From assembly GCA_001695595.3 (NCBI GenBank), contig MBPM02000008.1, forward strand, positions 124,001-188,000: a stretch of 64,000 nt of DNA. Reading direction: 5' to 3'. Origin of the DNA: Plasmopara viticola (lineage: Eukaryota > Oomycota > Peronosporomycetes > Peronosporales > Peronosporaceae). A model generated the notes under the pieces. The model saw nothing but the letters and a program-made list of their open reading frames with translations, did no database searches and had not been told where the DNA came from. Positions 35,227 to 45,715 of this stretch are shown piece after piece; positions within the stretch are counted from its first letter, which is position 1; the number at the start of each line of letters is the position of its first letter. Position numbers and translations under genes: made by a program.

Positions 35227-36352
35227 TGAATGTCTCCTCATAATCAACTCCAAACTTTTGTGAAAATCCCTTGGCAACGAGTTGCGCCTTGACCCGCTCG
35301 ACAATCCCATCTTGGTTTTCCTTGAATCGTAACACCCATCTGCAGCCGATCGCTTTGCGTCCCTTAGGCAGAGGAACAACATCCCAAGTCTTGTTCTTGT
35401 GGAGTGACTCTAGCTCCGAATCGCATGCAGCTTTCCATTGGCCCGCATCACTGGATCCCATCGCCGACTTAACGTTGTCGGCAATTCTTCCAATGAATAC
35501 ACGACGTGGGCGGCTTCGTAGCCCTCTTCGCGAATTGTGGCCAGAGCCGACATTTTGTCGAGTGTCGAGCGTTGGTATTTCGGCACATGACGCTTGGGCT
35601 GCGAAACTTCAGCCATCTTTTCCAAAGACTGAGTACAAGTGTGCCGCTTGCTTCCCAATTCGAAGTCTGTACTTGCGTCGTGTGTCTCATCCTACTCTTG
35701 CTCAAACTCGTTTTCGTCGTCCGTCGATATTCCTTCATCCTCATCATGAATCTCGACAATAGTGCTTTTATTTTCGAAAGTCGTTTTTCCACTGTCAAAA
35801 GTGTCTTCCTTGAACTGAGCATCACGACTCATGACGATTCGACCAGTCGACAATTCCTCAAAACGATACGTCTTTTGGTGCTCCGAGTAGCCCAAAAATC
35901 GACATAATATTGCTTTCGCATCCAGTTTTGAGCGCTTTTCTTTCGGAATATGCACGAACGCGTGACAACCAAACACTTTCAAGTTGGCTAATAGCGGTGT
36001 CTTGGCTGTCCAAAGCTCGAAAGGTGACGTTTGGTGCTCGATAGCACGCGATGGACACCGATTTCGAAAAAACTTTGCTGTCATAAATGCTTCTCTCCAG
36101 TAGTGTTTGGCGGGGCCCGCGTGCTCCAACATGCACCTTGCGCATTCCACAAGCGTCCGATTCGTACGCTCCGCAACTCCGTTAAGATGTGGTGTGTACG
36201 GCGGCGTATACTCGCCACCGTTGTCACTGCGAAGAGATTTTACGCGTTTGCCGGTCTGCTTTTCTGCGAATGCCACAAAATTGGCGAACTTGTCCACGAC
36301 TTCTGACTTGCTCTTGATCAGAAGACGACGCAATATCTTGATTTGTCGTCGA
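35227..36352 (-). repeat. Array unit 18 (1126 bp)
   Basis: No 7-bp deletion. A one-base loss near 35470 in TTFKSAM and a stop near 35693 in the EQEQDE linker (shared with unit 19). Confidence 0.92.
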
Positions 36353-37472
36353 TAAATGTTTCCTTATAATCAACTCCAAACTTTTGTGAAAATCCTTTGG
36401 CAACGAGTCGCGCCTTGAACCGCACGATAATCCCATCTTGTTTTTCTTTGTCTCGAAACACCCATCTGCAGCCGATCGCTTTGCGTCCCTTAGGCAGAGG
36501 ATCAACATCCCAAGTCTTTTTCTTGTGGAGTGACTCTAGCTCCGAATCGCATGCAGCTTCCCATTGGCCCGCGTCACTGGATCCCATCGCCGACTTGAAC
36601 GTTGTTGGCAATTCTCCCACTGAACACACGACGTGGGCGGCTTCGTAGCCCTCTTCGCGAATTGTGGCCAGAGCCGACATTTTGTCGAGTGTCGAGCGTT
36701 GGTATTTCTGCACATGACGCTTGGGCTGCGGAATTTCAGTCACCTTTTCCAAAGATTGAGTACAAGTGTGCCGCTTGCTTCCCAATTCGAAGTCTGTACT
36801 TGCGTCGTGTGTCTCATCCTACTCGTGCTCAAACTCGTTTTCGTCGTCCATCGATATTCCTTCATCCTCATCATGAATCTCGACAATAATGCTTTTATTT
36901 TCGAAAGTCGTTCTTCCACTGTCAAAAGTGTCTTCCTTGAACTGAGCATCACGACTCATGACGATTCGACCAGTCGACAATTCCTCAAAACGATACGTCT
37001 TTTGGTGCTCCGAGTAGCCCAAAAATCCACACAATATTGCTTTCGCATCCAGTTTCGAGCGCTTTTCTTTCGGAACATGCACGAATGCGTGACAACTAAA
37101 CACTTTCAAGTTGGCTAATAGCGGTGTCTTGGCTGTCCAAAGCTCGAAAGGTGACGTTTGGTGCTCGATAGCACGCGATAGACACCGATTTCGAAGAAAC
37201 TTTGCTGTCATAACTGCTTCTCTCCAGTAGTGTTTGGCGAGGCGTGCGTGCTCCAACATGCACCTTGTTCATTTCACAAGCGTCCGATTCATACGCTCCG
37301 CAACTCCGTTAAGCTGTGGTGTGTACGGCGGCGTATACTCGCCACCGTTGTCACTGCGAAAACGCGTTTGCCGGTCTGCTTTTCTGCGAATGCCACAAAA
37401 TTGGCGAACTTGTCTACGACTTCTGACTTGCTCTTGATCAGAAAACGACGCAATATCTTGACTTGTCGTCGA
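36353..37472 (-). repeat. Array unit 19 (1120 bp, right end)
   Basis: 7-bp deletion with the GCGTG allele. Its integrase end runs directly into the intact upstream integrase of E07 at 37472. Confidence 0.93.
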
Positions 37473-38513
37473 TGAATGTCACGAAGTAGCGCTTGCCACT
37501 TAACCATTGAGACTGCATGGGACCGCACACATCGCTGTGTATAACTTCCAAAAACTCATTCGCTCGATCCGTCGACATCGATTGGAACCGTACACAAGTC
37601 TGCTTACCCAGTGCACAGCCATCACAAATCTCCCACTTGTTCACAGACGTAATGTTGATTCCACTGGCGAGATTCTTCCTCACGATTGCGTTCAGCCCGT
37701 CGTGACCAATATGACCAAGTCGAAGATGCCACAAATATGAGGTGTCCTCGTTGCTTGTCAAAGGCTTGACCGTATTTGCTTCTTCGCGAGCAACCGGAGT
37801 CATGTGCAGCCGAAATATTCCTTTTCCTTCGCGCGCACCGATTTTCCACTTAACACCTTTTGTTTCGGCAAAGCATCCCTCCTTGTCGAAAATAACAGGC
37901 CCGACGTCCTTGGTAAAGCGACCAACTGAAAACAAATTTCTCGACAACTTGGGGATGTGCCACACATTTGTCAACACACCCTTCTTAATTCCGTGCGACG
38001 TCATCATAGCCATCACAATGTCACCGCTGCCAATAGCTTGTACGACGCCGTCATCTGCCAGATGTACGTCGATAGGGGGAAAAGTCTTGTAGCTCCTCAT
38101 GAACTTCTTGGAACTTGTCATATGCTGAGTCGCCCCCGAGTCGACCAGCCAGACGTCATTTGGCTTGACAGAGCCACTGCTACCGCCGACCGAGAGAAGG
38201 TAGTCACTAGATTCTTCAATCTGCGCGACGTTTGCCCGCTGCGATCGATATCGCTCAGCATCATTCTGGACTCGCGAGGGGCAATCTGCGATCCAGTGTC
38301 CTTGTTTACCGCAATTATGGCTCGCACCAGTTCTCTTCACCGGTCGTCCTTTGCGCTTCGCATCCTTCATCATGAACGCTTGGCCAGACGCAGCTCCATC
38401 GCCGCCCTGCTCTTTGCGCTTCATATTCTCATGGAGAAGTCGAGACGTCACCAGCTCCCAGGTCAAAGTGTCTGCACGAGATTCCAATGCAGTATTAAGA
38501 AATTGGTACGAGT
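37473..38513 (-). pseudogene. E07: class II copia gag-protease-integrase fragment, parent of the array
   Basis: A 349-residue frame (38487-37438) is open from the gag C-terminus (ESRADTLTWELVTS) through the zinc knuckle (HNCGKQGHWIADC, with Ser where the first Cys is usual), the protease VDSGATQHM, HLRLGHIGHDGL, CDGCALGKQ and the first integrase Asp in IHSDVCGPM, to [11 protein letters not shown], where the array begins. The gag N-terminus and 5' LTR are missing: the right end at 38513 is the LTR of E08. E09 is the close relative. Confidence 0.9.
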
Positions 38514-38764
38514 TGTTTGTTGTCTGAGGCCGAAGGTAAGGAAGGCTGAAGAAACGAAGTGAAGGGTCGTTTGCGTTGAAGCGAAGACACTTGACTGAGA
38601 GGAAGTAGATTTGGAAGTGATTGATTTATTGGGGTTTAAACTCCTACTACTCGTAAACATAACGTAATTACCTTAAACCGTAAAAAGTAAAAACTATGTT
38701 GAACCGAGGTTCGGATTGGACAGGGTTGGGCTGTGTACGTTACTAAAACCCATAACCCTCAATA
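38514..38764 (-). repeat. 3' LTR of E08
   Basis: 251 bp, same type as 42868-43120 and 15418-15670. Confidence 0.92.
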
Positions 38765-38775
38765 CGCCCCCTCAA
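38765..38775 (-). other. Polypurine tract of E08
   Basis: TTGAGGGGGCG on the coding strand before the LTR, with the pol stop TGA inside it (GSH-stop). Confidence 0.8.
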
Positions 38776-39536
38776 TGCGAACCGGCTTGTATGCCAAGGG
38801 CCGCTGTCATGATCTTGTGGCGCGGTTCTGGTAAGCCTTTTGTCATAATGTCCGCCAGCATGTTTTCGGTCTCGCAATATTTAAGATGTGTTTCGCCACG
38901 CTTGACTTCGTCGCGAATGTGGTGGTACTTGATGTCGATATGTTTGGCTCGGCCGTGATTGACAGAATTCTTGGTCATCTTGAGGCAAGACTGGTTGTCA
39001 TCAAGAATCTTGAGCTCCGGTCCAGGCTCACCTGCCGCATCCAAAATCTCGCACAGTAAGCGATGAACCCACTTTCCTTCTTGAACCGCTAAGCTTGGAG
39101 CAATGGACTCAGCTTCGCTGGTTGACAATGAGACGCTTGACTGCTTTTTACTCCCCCAGCTTACCGGAGCACTCATCAGTATAAAAGCGAATCCAGAAGT
39201 CGACTTGCGGTAGGTGTGATCACCAGCCCAATCAGCGTCCGAGTATCCACAAAAATTGACTTTGTTGCCGGGCTGAAAGCAGATTCCGTGAGACTTTGTG
39301 CCTTGCAGATAGCGAAATATACGCTTGACTGCTTTCCAATGCTCAATCTGTGGGTTTTCCATAAACCTTGATGCGTAGCCAACTGCAAACGCAATGTCCG
39401 GCCGCGTCGCTGTCGTTAGATGCATTAGAGCTCCGACCGCTTCTCGAAATGGCGCGTCAACCTTGGTTGGAGAGTCGCTTGGCACAAGCTTTGTGCTAAT
39501 GTCTGTTGGACTTATTACTGACTTGCAATCATCCAT
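38772..39536 (-). pseudogene. E08 RNase H
   Basis: A 254-residue frame is open to the natural stop in the polypurine tract. It contains the Asp of YSDADWAGD, Glu of STSEAESIA and Asp of KILDDNQSC, then NHGRAKHIDIKYHHIRDEV and ADIMTKGLPEPRH. A CGA-to-TGA stop at about 39540-39542 (ILK-stop-FGM) separates it from RT. Confidence 0.88.
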
Positions 39537-39542
39537 ACCGAA

Positions 39543-40175
39543 TCACTTGAGAATGTCGTTGATGTATCGCCGTTGACGCATTGTAACACTGCCGTTGTCA
39601 TTGTCTACAAGCTCAATGCCCAGGACGGACGCGCACTTGCCACTATCGGTCATCTCAAAGCGAATCTTTATGGCAATTTTCGTATCCACAATCAATGCTG
39701 TTGAACTCCCGGTGATCAAGACATCATCGACATATACCAGAAGTAGCGCGCAGCCGTTGCTCGAGACCTTGATGTAAAGGCACGGATCGAAGGCTGAAAC
39801 TTGATATCCAATCGAGCACACAAACTCATCAAAAGTATCATTCCATACGCGAGAAGCTTGTTTCAGACCATAAATTGCCTTGTCAAGTACAAGACAGTCA
39901 AATTCTTTGTCAAGTTCAACTCGTTCTGGTGAAGTGCAGTAAACAACTTCCTTCATCCTTCCGAAAAAAAGGTTCAATAAAAGCAGTGATCCGACAAAGC
40001 GAAAAAAAAAAAAAGCTGTCACAACGTCCAATTGATCAAGAGGCCACTCGAAGTACTTCGTCAAAGCGATGACCATCCGTAACGTCACGTACTTGACCAC
40101 AGGCGAAAACGTTTCTGTATAGTCGATTCCGTATTTCTGTCGAAAACCCTTTGCCACGAGTCGAGCCTTGTATTT
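39543..40175 (-). pseudogene. E08 reverse transcriptase with in-frame insertion
   Basis: The frame 40157-39543 has LVAKGFRQ-type fingers, motif A LDVVTAF, GLKQASRVWNDTFDEFV and the catalytic YVDD. Immediately after DVVTAF, 16 residues (FFFRFVGSLLLLNLFF) replace the usual Leu-Tyr, so the protein stays in frame but motif A is disrupted four residues after the catalytic Asp. A GAG-to-TAG stop near 40178 precedes it. Confidence 0.87.
39963..40014 (+). mobile_element. Short poly(A)-tailed insertion in E08 RT
   Basis: On the plus strand the order is an A-rich start, AATAAA at 39976-39981, about 20 nt, then 13 A at 40002-40014 (the last four also occur in E05). E05 has only catacag here. It looks like the 3' end of a polyadenylated RNA copied into DNA. 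Confidence 0.6.
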
Positions 40176-41547
40176 CTAAATTGAGCCGTCGGCCTTTCGC
40201 TTGATCTTAAAAACCCACTTAGTTCCGATAGCTTGAAGTCCTGATGGCAACTTTGCAGCTCGAAAGACTTGACGAAGCCGCATTGAATCAAGTTCCGCAC
40301 GAATGGCTTTGCGCCAATGAAGCTGATCGGGTCCACTTATAGCTTCTTGATAAGTGGTTGGCTCGGATAAGTCGTAAGCTTCGACAGCGTTTACACTCGC
40401 ATGCCAGAATGTCGGTGAAGTTGAGTCTGTGTTTTCGTCTTCGGAAGCATGAGCTTCTCGGCCAATGCTAGATCCTGTTTGCATACGAGATTGTCGCTTG
40501 GTTCGACGTGAGTCCATTTCTTCAGGAGCACTTGTTTCATCCAGTCCTGCTTCACGATACTCGGGACTTGAAGCTCTTTCTGATTGACGCTGCTTGCGCT
40601 TACCTGTTTGCTTGAAGTTTGTCGTGTATGTGAAGCCTTCGTCTTCTATTTCGAGTGAGTCGAAGTCCATGTTTGCTTCCTCAATTTCGTCAAAAATGTT
40701 GACTTCCAAATCACCAAAACTGGATTCATCAAACTTTACGTCCCGACTGATCACTATTTGCTGAGTTTGAATGTCGTAGACTCGATATGCTTTGGACACT
40801 TCTATATAGCCCACAACCACACCAACTCGAGACTTGGGGTCCCACTTGAGTATCTTTTCTTTCGGAGTCAAAACGTAGACTCGACACTCAAAGACACGCA
40901 TATGTCCAACGCTTGGCTTGAGCTTGTGAATGATCTCGAATGGAGTCTTGTTCTTGATTTTTGGTGAGGGAAGGCGGTTCTTGATGTATATTGCAGTCAT
41001 AGCGGCCTCTCCCCAAAAACTCTTGTCCAGTTTAGCGTGATGTAGTATGCTGCGTCCAATAGTCACAATCGTCCTTATTGCACGCTTAGCTGTTCCGTTG
41101 GTTTGATGCGCATATGGGACTGTTACCTGCTGCTCGATGCCCTCCTTCTCGTAAAAAACTTTTAACGAGTTGGTTGCAAACTCATGAGCTCCGTCATGAC
41201 GTACGAACTTGACTTTCTTTCCAAATTGAGTCTGAACCTTCAAAATGTAAGTCTTGATTGCATCTTCCCGATCTGGCTTGCAAGCAGAAACCCTTCATAC
41301 ATCCACTGGCCTCATCCACAATTAGTAGGAGATACTTGCTTCCCCCAAGTGATACTTGCTCCATTGGGCCGCAGATGTCAAAGTGGAGAAGCTCAAAGGA
41401 GGCAAATCGACGCTTGTCAGGATTAGTTGGAAACGGTTTCTGGACCATCTTGCCCTCTTGGCACCCGCGACAAATGTTCGGCAAAGTCGACATTGATGCA
41501 TCACAAACATCTTTAATCATTCCACCAGCAATCATTTTTCGGAGCAC
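40176..41547 (-). pseudogene. E08 integrase, linker and RT entry
   Basis: The zinc module ends in CRGCQEGKM. Then come [10 protein letters not shown] (first Asp), [10 protein letters not shown], a frameshift near 41265 (a 6-7 bp loss next to QARS), RHDGAHEF (second Asp) and NGTAKRAIRT, where the catalytic Glu codon is followed by altered text: family NGTAERA has become NGTAKRA, so the third catalytic residue is lost (Glu to Lys). The C-terminal GVVVGYIEVSKAYR, the linker and RT fingers to RKADGSI follow. Confidence 0.86.
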
Positions 41548-41565
41548 ATCACTAGGCGCGTGACC

Positions 41566-42863
41566 CTACCGTGCATGCAGGCCAATCTTGTTACTTGATT
41601 CAGTCATATTAGCCGATGGCCGTAAGGTCCGTAGCCAGTAAAAACCGTCAATTAGGTCGGCTGTTGCCACTATCCCTTTCGAATTCTTCGACTCAATGTC
41701 CATGCGGGCACCGTCAAATACCACTTGAAAGCAACCGCTTTTGTTGATCTGCGGGACAGAGAGCAGGTTCTTGCTCATCTTTGGAACGTAAAGCGCATCT
41801 TTGATTTCAATGTCGCGTATGTCACCGTTGGGTAGCACCACCCACTCAAAAATGGTTTACACACCCATAATTGCAGTTTTGCTTCCATCTGCTCCCGCAA
41901 GTTTGCCACAATTTTGTTCATCGAAAGTCCGAATCTTGGACTTGTCGTAGCAAATGTGGTGCGTGGCACCACTGTCAATGGCCCACATGCCTGGCATATC
42001 TTTGCCCGAAGACAGCTCGCATCTCAATGATACTGCAACTGCGATCCGATCGTAATCGTTGTCGTTGTTGCACCGAAACTGTCCCTTGCTTGCTCCGCGT
42101 CCACGATTTTGTAGGCCGCGTCGAGCTCCTCGATTGTCATCCTTTTGCTTGGTCCAGCATCGTTCCATCGTATGCCCCAATTTGCCACAATATGTGCATT
42201 GGCGGGACTCTCTTTCGGCACTGAACGCCTTGGCTGCGTCTTCGGTTTTCACCGCTGGAGTCCTCTCACCTTGTCGCTTGATGTGCTCGTGATGTGCTCG
42301 TTTGTCAGCACCTTCACAACGTCTTGCGTCCGCAATACTGCACTGCTCATCTCCAAGTTTAGCACGACGTTCTCGTAGCTTTTTGGCAGACTCCGAAGCA
42401 GACAAATCGCGACGTCCTCATCCTCTATCTTGGCACCGATACTGCTTAGCTTGGCGCTGATGTTGAGAACCTCATGGCAGTGATGCAGGACGTTGTCGCC
42501 TTCCGCCATTTCCATGTTGAAAAGTTGGCGCTTAAGGTAAATGCGACCAGCCTTTTGTGACCCGCTGTAAAGTGTTTTGATACGGATCCAGGCAGCATAG
42601 GCTTCGACTACATGATGATAGTCCGCGTCCATGTGTAGTAGCATCAAGCCGAACGCAATGTTGCTGGCTCTGACGTACTCATCGCTGGCGCGAGCATCAG
42701 TGAATGTCGGCGTGACCTCCCGATAAACCACGTGCCACACCGACGTGGTGAGAAACACGCTGCGCATGTATCGGCACCACATAGCGTAGTTATCCCCGTT
42801 GTATTTGTCGACAAGTACTTCTGACGAAACATCTTGCGTGGAGGACATGGTCGTTGGGCTCAT
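41566..42863 (-). pseudogene. E08 gag and protease
   Basis: The start is the ATG in the primer-binding site (MSPTTMSS). The gag is open to an 11-bp tandem duplication at 42280-42301, which shifts frame near NEHI. It continues in another frame with CTYCGKLGHTMERC and [12 protein letters not shown] stop near 41857 (GV-stop) and one near 41565 (HAR-stop) follow. Confidence 0.86.
42280..42301 (-). repeat. 11-bp tandem duplication in E08 gag
   Basis: gatgtgctcgt occurs twice in a row; E05 has one copy. The duplication breaks the frame. Confidence 0.9.
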
Positions 42864-42867
42864 AACC
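42856..42867 (-). other. Primer-binding site of E08
   Basis: GGTTATGAGCCC on the coding strand abuts the LTR and contains the gag ATG. Confidence 0.78.
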
Positions 42868-43120
42868 TGTTAATTGTCTGAGGCCGGAAGGTAAGGAAGG
42901 CTGAAGAAACGAAGTGAAGGGTCGTTTGCGTTGTAGCGAAGACACTTGACTGAGAGGAAGTAAATCTGGAAGTGATTGATTTATTGGGGTTTAAACTCCT
43001 ACTACTCGTAAACATAACGTAATTACCTTAAACCGTAAGAAGTAAAAACTATGTTGAACCGAGGTTCGGATTGGACTGGGTTGGGTTGTGTACGTTACCT
43101 GAAACCCATAACCCTCAATA
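42868..43120 (-). repeat. 5' LTR of E08 (253 bp)
   Basis: Same length and type as the E05 LTR; TATTGAGGG to AATTAACA on the coding strand. It abuts the truncated LTR of E09. Confidence 0.93.
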
Positions 43121-43206
43121 GCAGTCATCAACTGATTGCAGATACCGGTACTTACCGTTATGTAGTCGCTGGTCGAGGCGTTTCTTCGCCAGCATCTTCG
43201 ACAACA
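43121..43206 (-). repeat. Truncated 3' LTR of E09
   Basis: The first 86 bp of the class II LTR (TGTTGTCGAAGATG on the coding strand). Confidence 0.85.
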
Positions 43207-43827
43207 CTCCCACTCGACTCGGCAACGGCGACGCCTTGTATCCTAAGTTTAGAACGCAGAACATCGAACTGCGCAGATGGAATTGGCTTCGTCATTGTGT
43301 CGACCAGCATGTCTTGCGTAGGGATGTACTCAAGGTTGACTTGGCCGTCCTCAACCTTTTCTCGCACAAAGTGGTAGCAAATGTCGAAATCTTTTTGAGC
43401 GCTTATGGAAATCTGGATTCTTGGTCAACGTAATAGAACCTTGATTGTCCTCAAATATCTTGACAGACTCGTTGGAAGTCATCTCACCAAGCTCGCACAG
43501 AAATACCTTGAGCCAAACCGCTTCTTGAGTGGCTTCTGATAAAGCCATGTACTCCGCCTCAGTTGAGGAAAGCGCCACACTTCGTCGCTTCTTACTTCGC
43601 CAGCTGATGCATCCATTACTAAGTGTTAACACACTACCGCTTGTACTTCGGCGAGATATGATGTCTCCAGCCCAGTCTGCATCCGAATACCCAAGTAGCT
43701 TAGCCGGGCCGATACTTGAAAGCTGGAGTCCATGCGTTTCCGTTGCCTTTAGGTATCGCAGAATGCGCTTGAGTGCTTGCCAATGCGTCGGACACGGATC
43801 AGCAGCAAACTGGCTTAGAACTCCCAC
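43158..43827 (-). pseudogene. E09 RNase H, running into the 3' LTR
   Basis: The first frame (43827-43351) has the Asp of YSDADWAGD, Glu of STEAEYMAL and Asp of KIFEDNQGS. After a frameshift near 43370 the second frame has VREKVEDGQ-type text (MREKVEDGQVNLEY) and VDTMTKPIP. It then crosses the polypurine tract and continues 17 codons into the LTR before a stop at 43155-43157. Confidence 0.86.
43207..43215 (-). other. Polypurine tract of E09
   Basis: GAGTGGGAG on the coding strand next to the LTR. The pol frame reads through it (SSGSVVEDA). Confidence 0.65.
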
Positions 43828-44958
43828 AGCCGCAGCAAGGTCCGGTCGCCATAAGATACATTATGCCACCAACACAACTTCGATAAGGCACATTCTTCAT
43901 CATGTCTTCATGCTTGCAGCCGCCTTCACACATGTTCTTTGTCAGCTTGAGCCCTGCTTCTTGAGGCATCTTGACAGGCTTGCTATCTTGCATGCCAAAC
44001 TTGCCCAGAATTGACTTGAGAAACTTGGTTTGTCGCATCGTGACTCGACCGGATACTTGGTCTTGACCGATTTCCATACCGAGAAAGTACTTAAGCTCGC
44101 CGAGGTCAGTCATCTCAAATCGGTCGCTTAGCGCACGCTTGGTGGAGACAAGGAGCGAGTTGTTGCTGCTTGCTACAATGAGATCATCCACGTACAGCAC
44201 AATAATAACCATATCGTCGTCTACGCGCTTGATGTAGACACAGTGATCGGACTCACACTTGCTGAAACTCATCTTGATCATAAAGTCGTCGATGGTTTGG
44301 TTCCACATGCGCGGTGATTGCTTAAGACCGTACAACGAACTCTTCCGCTTACATACATGACCTTGTTTGTTTTCGCTCACATATCCTTCAGGCTGCTGCA
44401 TATAAATTTCTTCATCCAGAACTCCGTGTAAGAAAGCAGTCTTCACGTCCATCTGATGCAGCGTCAAACCGTACTTGGCAGCCATACTCAACGCGATGCG
44501 AATTGAAGTAAACTTCGCCACAGGCGCAAATGTCTCCTCATAATCAACTCCAAACTTTTGTGAAAATCTCTTGGCAACGAGTCGCGCCTTGAACCGCTCG
44601 TCAATCACTTCTTGTTTTCCTTGACTCGAAACACCCATCTGCAGCCGATCGCTTTGCGTCCCTTAGGCAGAGGAATAACATCCCAAGTCTCGTTCTTGTG
44701 GAGTGACTTTAGCTCCGCATCGCATGCAGCTTTCCATTGGCCCGCGTCACTGGATCCCATCGCCGACTTAAACGTTGTCGGCAATTCTCCCACTAAATAC
44801 ACGACGTGGGCGGCTTCGTAGCCCTCTTCGCGAATTGTGGCCAGAGCCGACATTTTGTCGAGTGTCGAGCGTTGGTATTTCGGCACATGACGCTTGGGCT
44901 GCGGAATTTCAGTCACCTTTTCCAAAGATTGAGTACAAGTGTGCCGCTTGCTTCCCAA
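43799..44958 (-). pseudogene. E09 reverse transcriptase
   Basis: The entry segment (44958-44605) has [16 protein letters not shown] and then a frameshift near 44615. The 279-residue frame 44638-43799 covers [18 protein letters not shown], motif [26 protein letters not shown], the catalytic YVDD, FLGMEIGQD and VPYRSCVGGIMYLM. It ends in a frameshift near 43838. The unit joint of the array corresponds to GVDYEETF near 44530. Confidence 0.88.
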
Positions 44959-45087
44959 TTCGAAGTCCGTACTTGCGTCGTGTGTCTCATACTGCTCTTG
45001 CTCAAACTCGTTTTTGTCGTCCGTCGATATTCCTTCATCCTTATCATAAATCTCGACAATAGTGCTTTTATTCTCAAATGTCGTTCT

Positions 45088-45715
45088 TCAACTGTCGAAA
45101 GTGTCTTCCTTGAAGTGAGCATCACGACTCATTACGATTCGACCAGTCGACAATTCTTCAAAACGATACGTCTTTTGGTGCTCCGAGTAGCCCAAAAATC
45201 GACACAATATTGCTTTCGCATCCAGTTTCGAGCGCTTTTCTTTCGGAACATGCACGAATGCGTGACAACTAAACACTTTCAAGTTGGCTAATAGCGGTGT
45301 CTTGGCTGTCCAAAGCTCGAAAGGTGACGTTTGGTGCTCGATAGCACGCGATGGACACCGATTTCGAAGAAACTTTGCTGTCATAACTGCTTCTCCCCAG
45401 TAGTGTTTGGCAAGGCCCGCGTTTTCAACATGCACCTTGCGCATTCCACAAGCGTCCGATTCATACGCTCCGCAACTCCGCTAAGCTGTGGTGTGTACGG
45501 CGGTGTATACTTAATTACGAATCCATTATCAAAGCAAAACTTGGCCTTTTTCGTGGATGCATACTCGCCACCGTTGTCACTGCGAAGAGAATTTTCGCGT
45601 TTGCCGGTCTGCTTTTCTGCGAATGCCACAAAATTGGCGAGCTTGTCCACGACTTCTGACTTGCTCTTGATCAGGTAGACGACGCAATATCTTGACTGTC
45701 GTCGATGAACGTCAC
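45088..45715 (-). pseudogene. E09 integrase core and C-terminus
   Basis: Two frames (45650-45381 and 45444-45088) carry the second Asp in SDNGGEY, the segment near 45515-45568 that is deleted in all array units, SGVAERMNRTL with the catalytic Glu, FELWTAKTPLLANL and [13 protein letters not shown]. Frameshifts lie near 45430 and near 45690, the latter beside DDSQDIAS-type sequence where the array has its joint. Confidence 0.86.

Larger units (their letters stand above)
16651..37472 (-). repeat. Tandem array of a class II copia pol segment (19 units plus one partial)
   Basis: Head-to-tail repeats fill about 20.8 kb. The common period is 1127 bp; a 7-bp deletion gives about 1120, and two units are 677 bp. 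Each unit, read on the minus strand, runs from the integrase core (DDKSRYCVV), through [31 protein letters not shown], an acidic linker and RT fingers to FGVDYEET, and is joined there to DDKSRYC of the next unit. At the right end the last unit continues without break into integrase of E07, so the array grew from E07. At the left end a partial unit is joined to E06. All units share a 54-bp integrase deletion and a one-base frameshift next to the joint. E09 holds the same segment in normal single-copy order. Confidence 0.95.
38514..43120 (-). mobile_element. E08: class I copia element with both LTRs
   Basis: A full-length element of about 4.6 kb with LTRs of 251 and 253 bp differing at about a dozen positions. 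It contains a small poly(A)-bearing insertion in RT and several stops. The 5-bp flanks (cgagt on the left, gcagt on the right) do not match, and they lie in different host elements (gag of E07, LTR of E09). Confidence 0.92.

Noticed and set aside
17298..37120. Plus-strand frames of about 161 codons (GGFVALFAN...) repeated in most array units
   Set aside because: They are exact antisense shadows of the pol linker and RT entry; their conservation follows from the repeat itself and no start or promoter supports them.
16651..37472. CRISPR-like array
   Set aside because: The repeat unit is 1.1 kb of pol coding sequence with no spacer structure; it is not a CRISPR.
38514..43120. Target-site duplication around E08
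   Set aside because: cgagt and gcagt share only agt; this is not an exact repeat and the flanks are in different elements.
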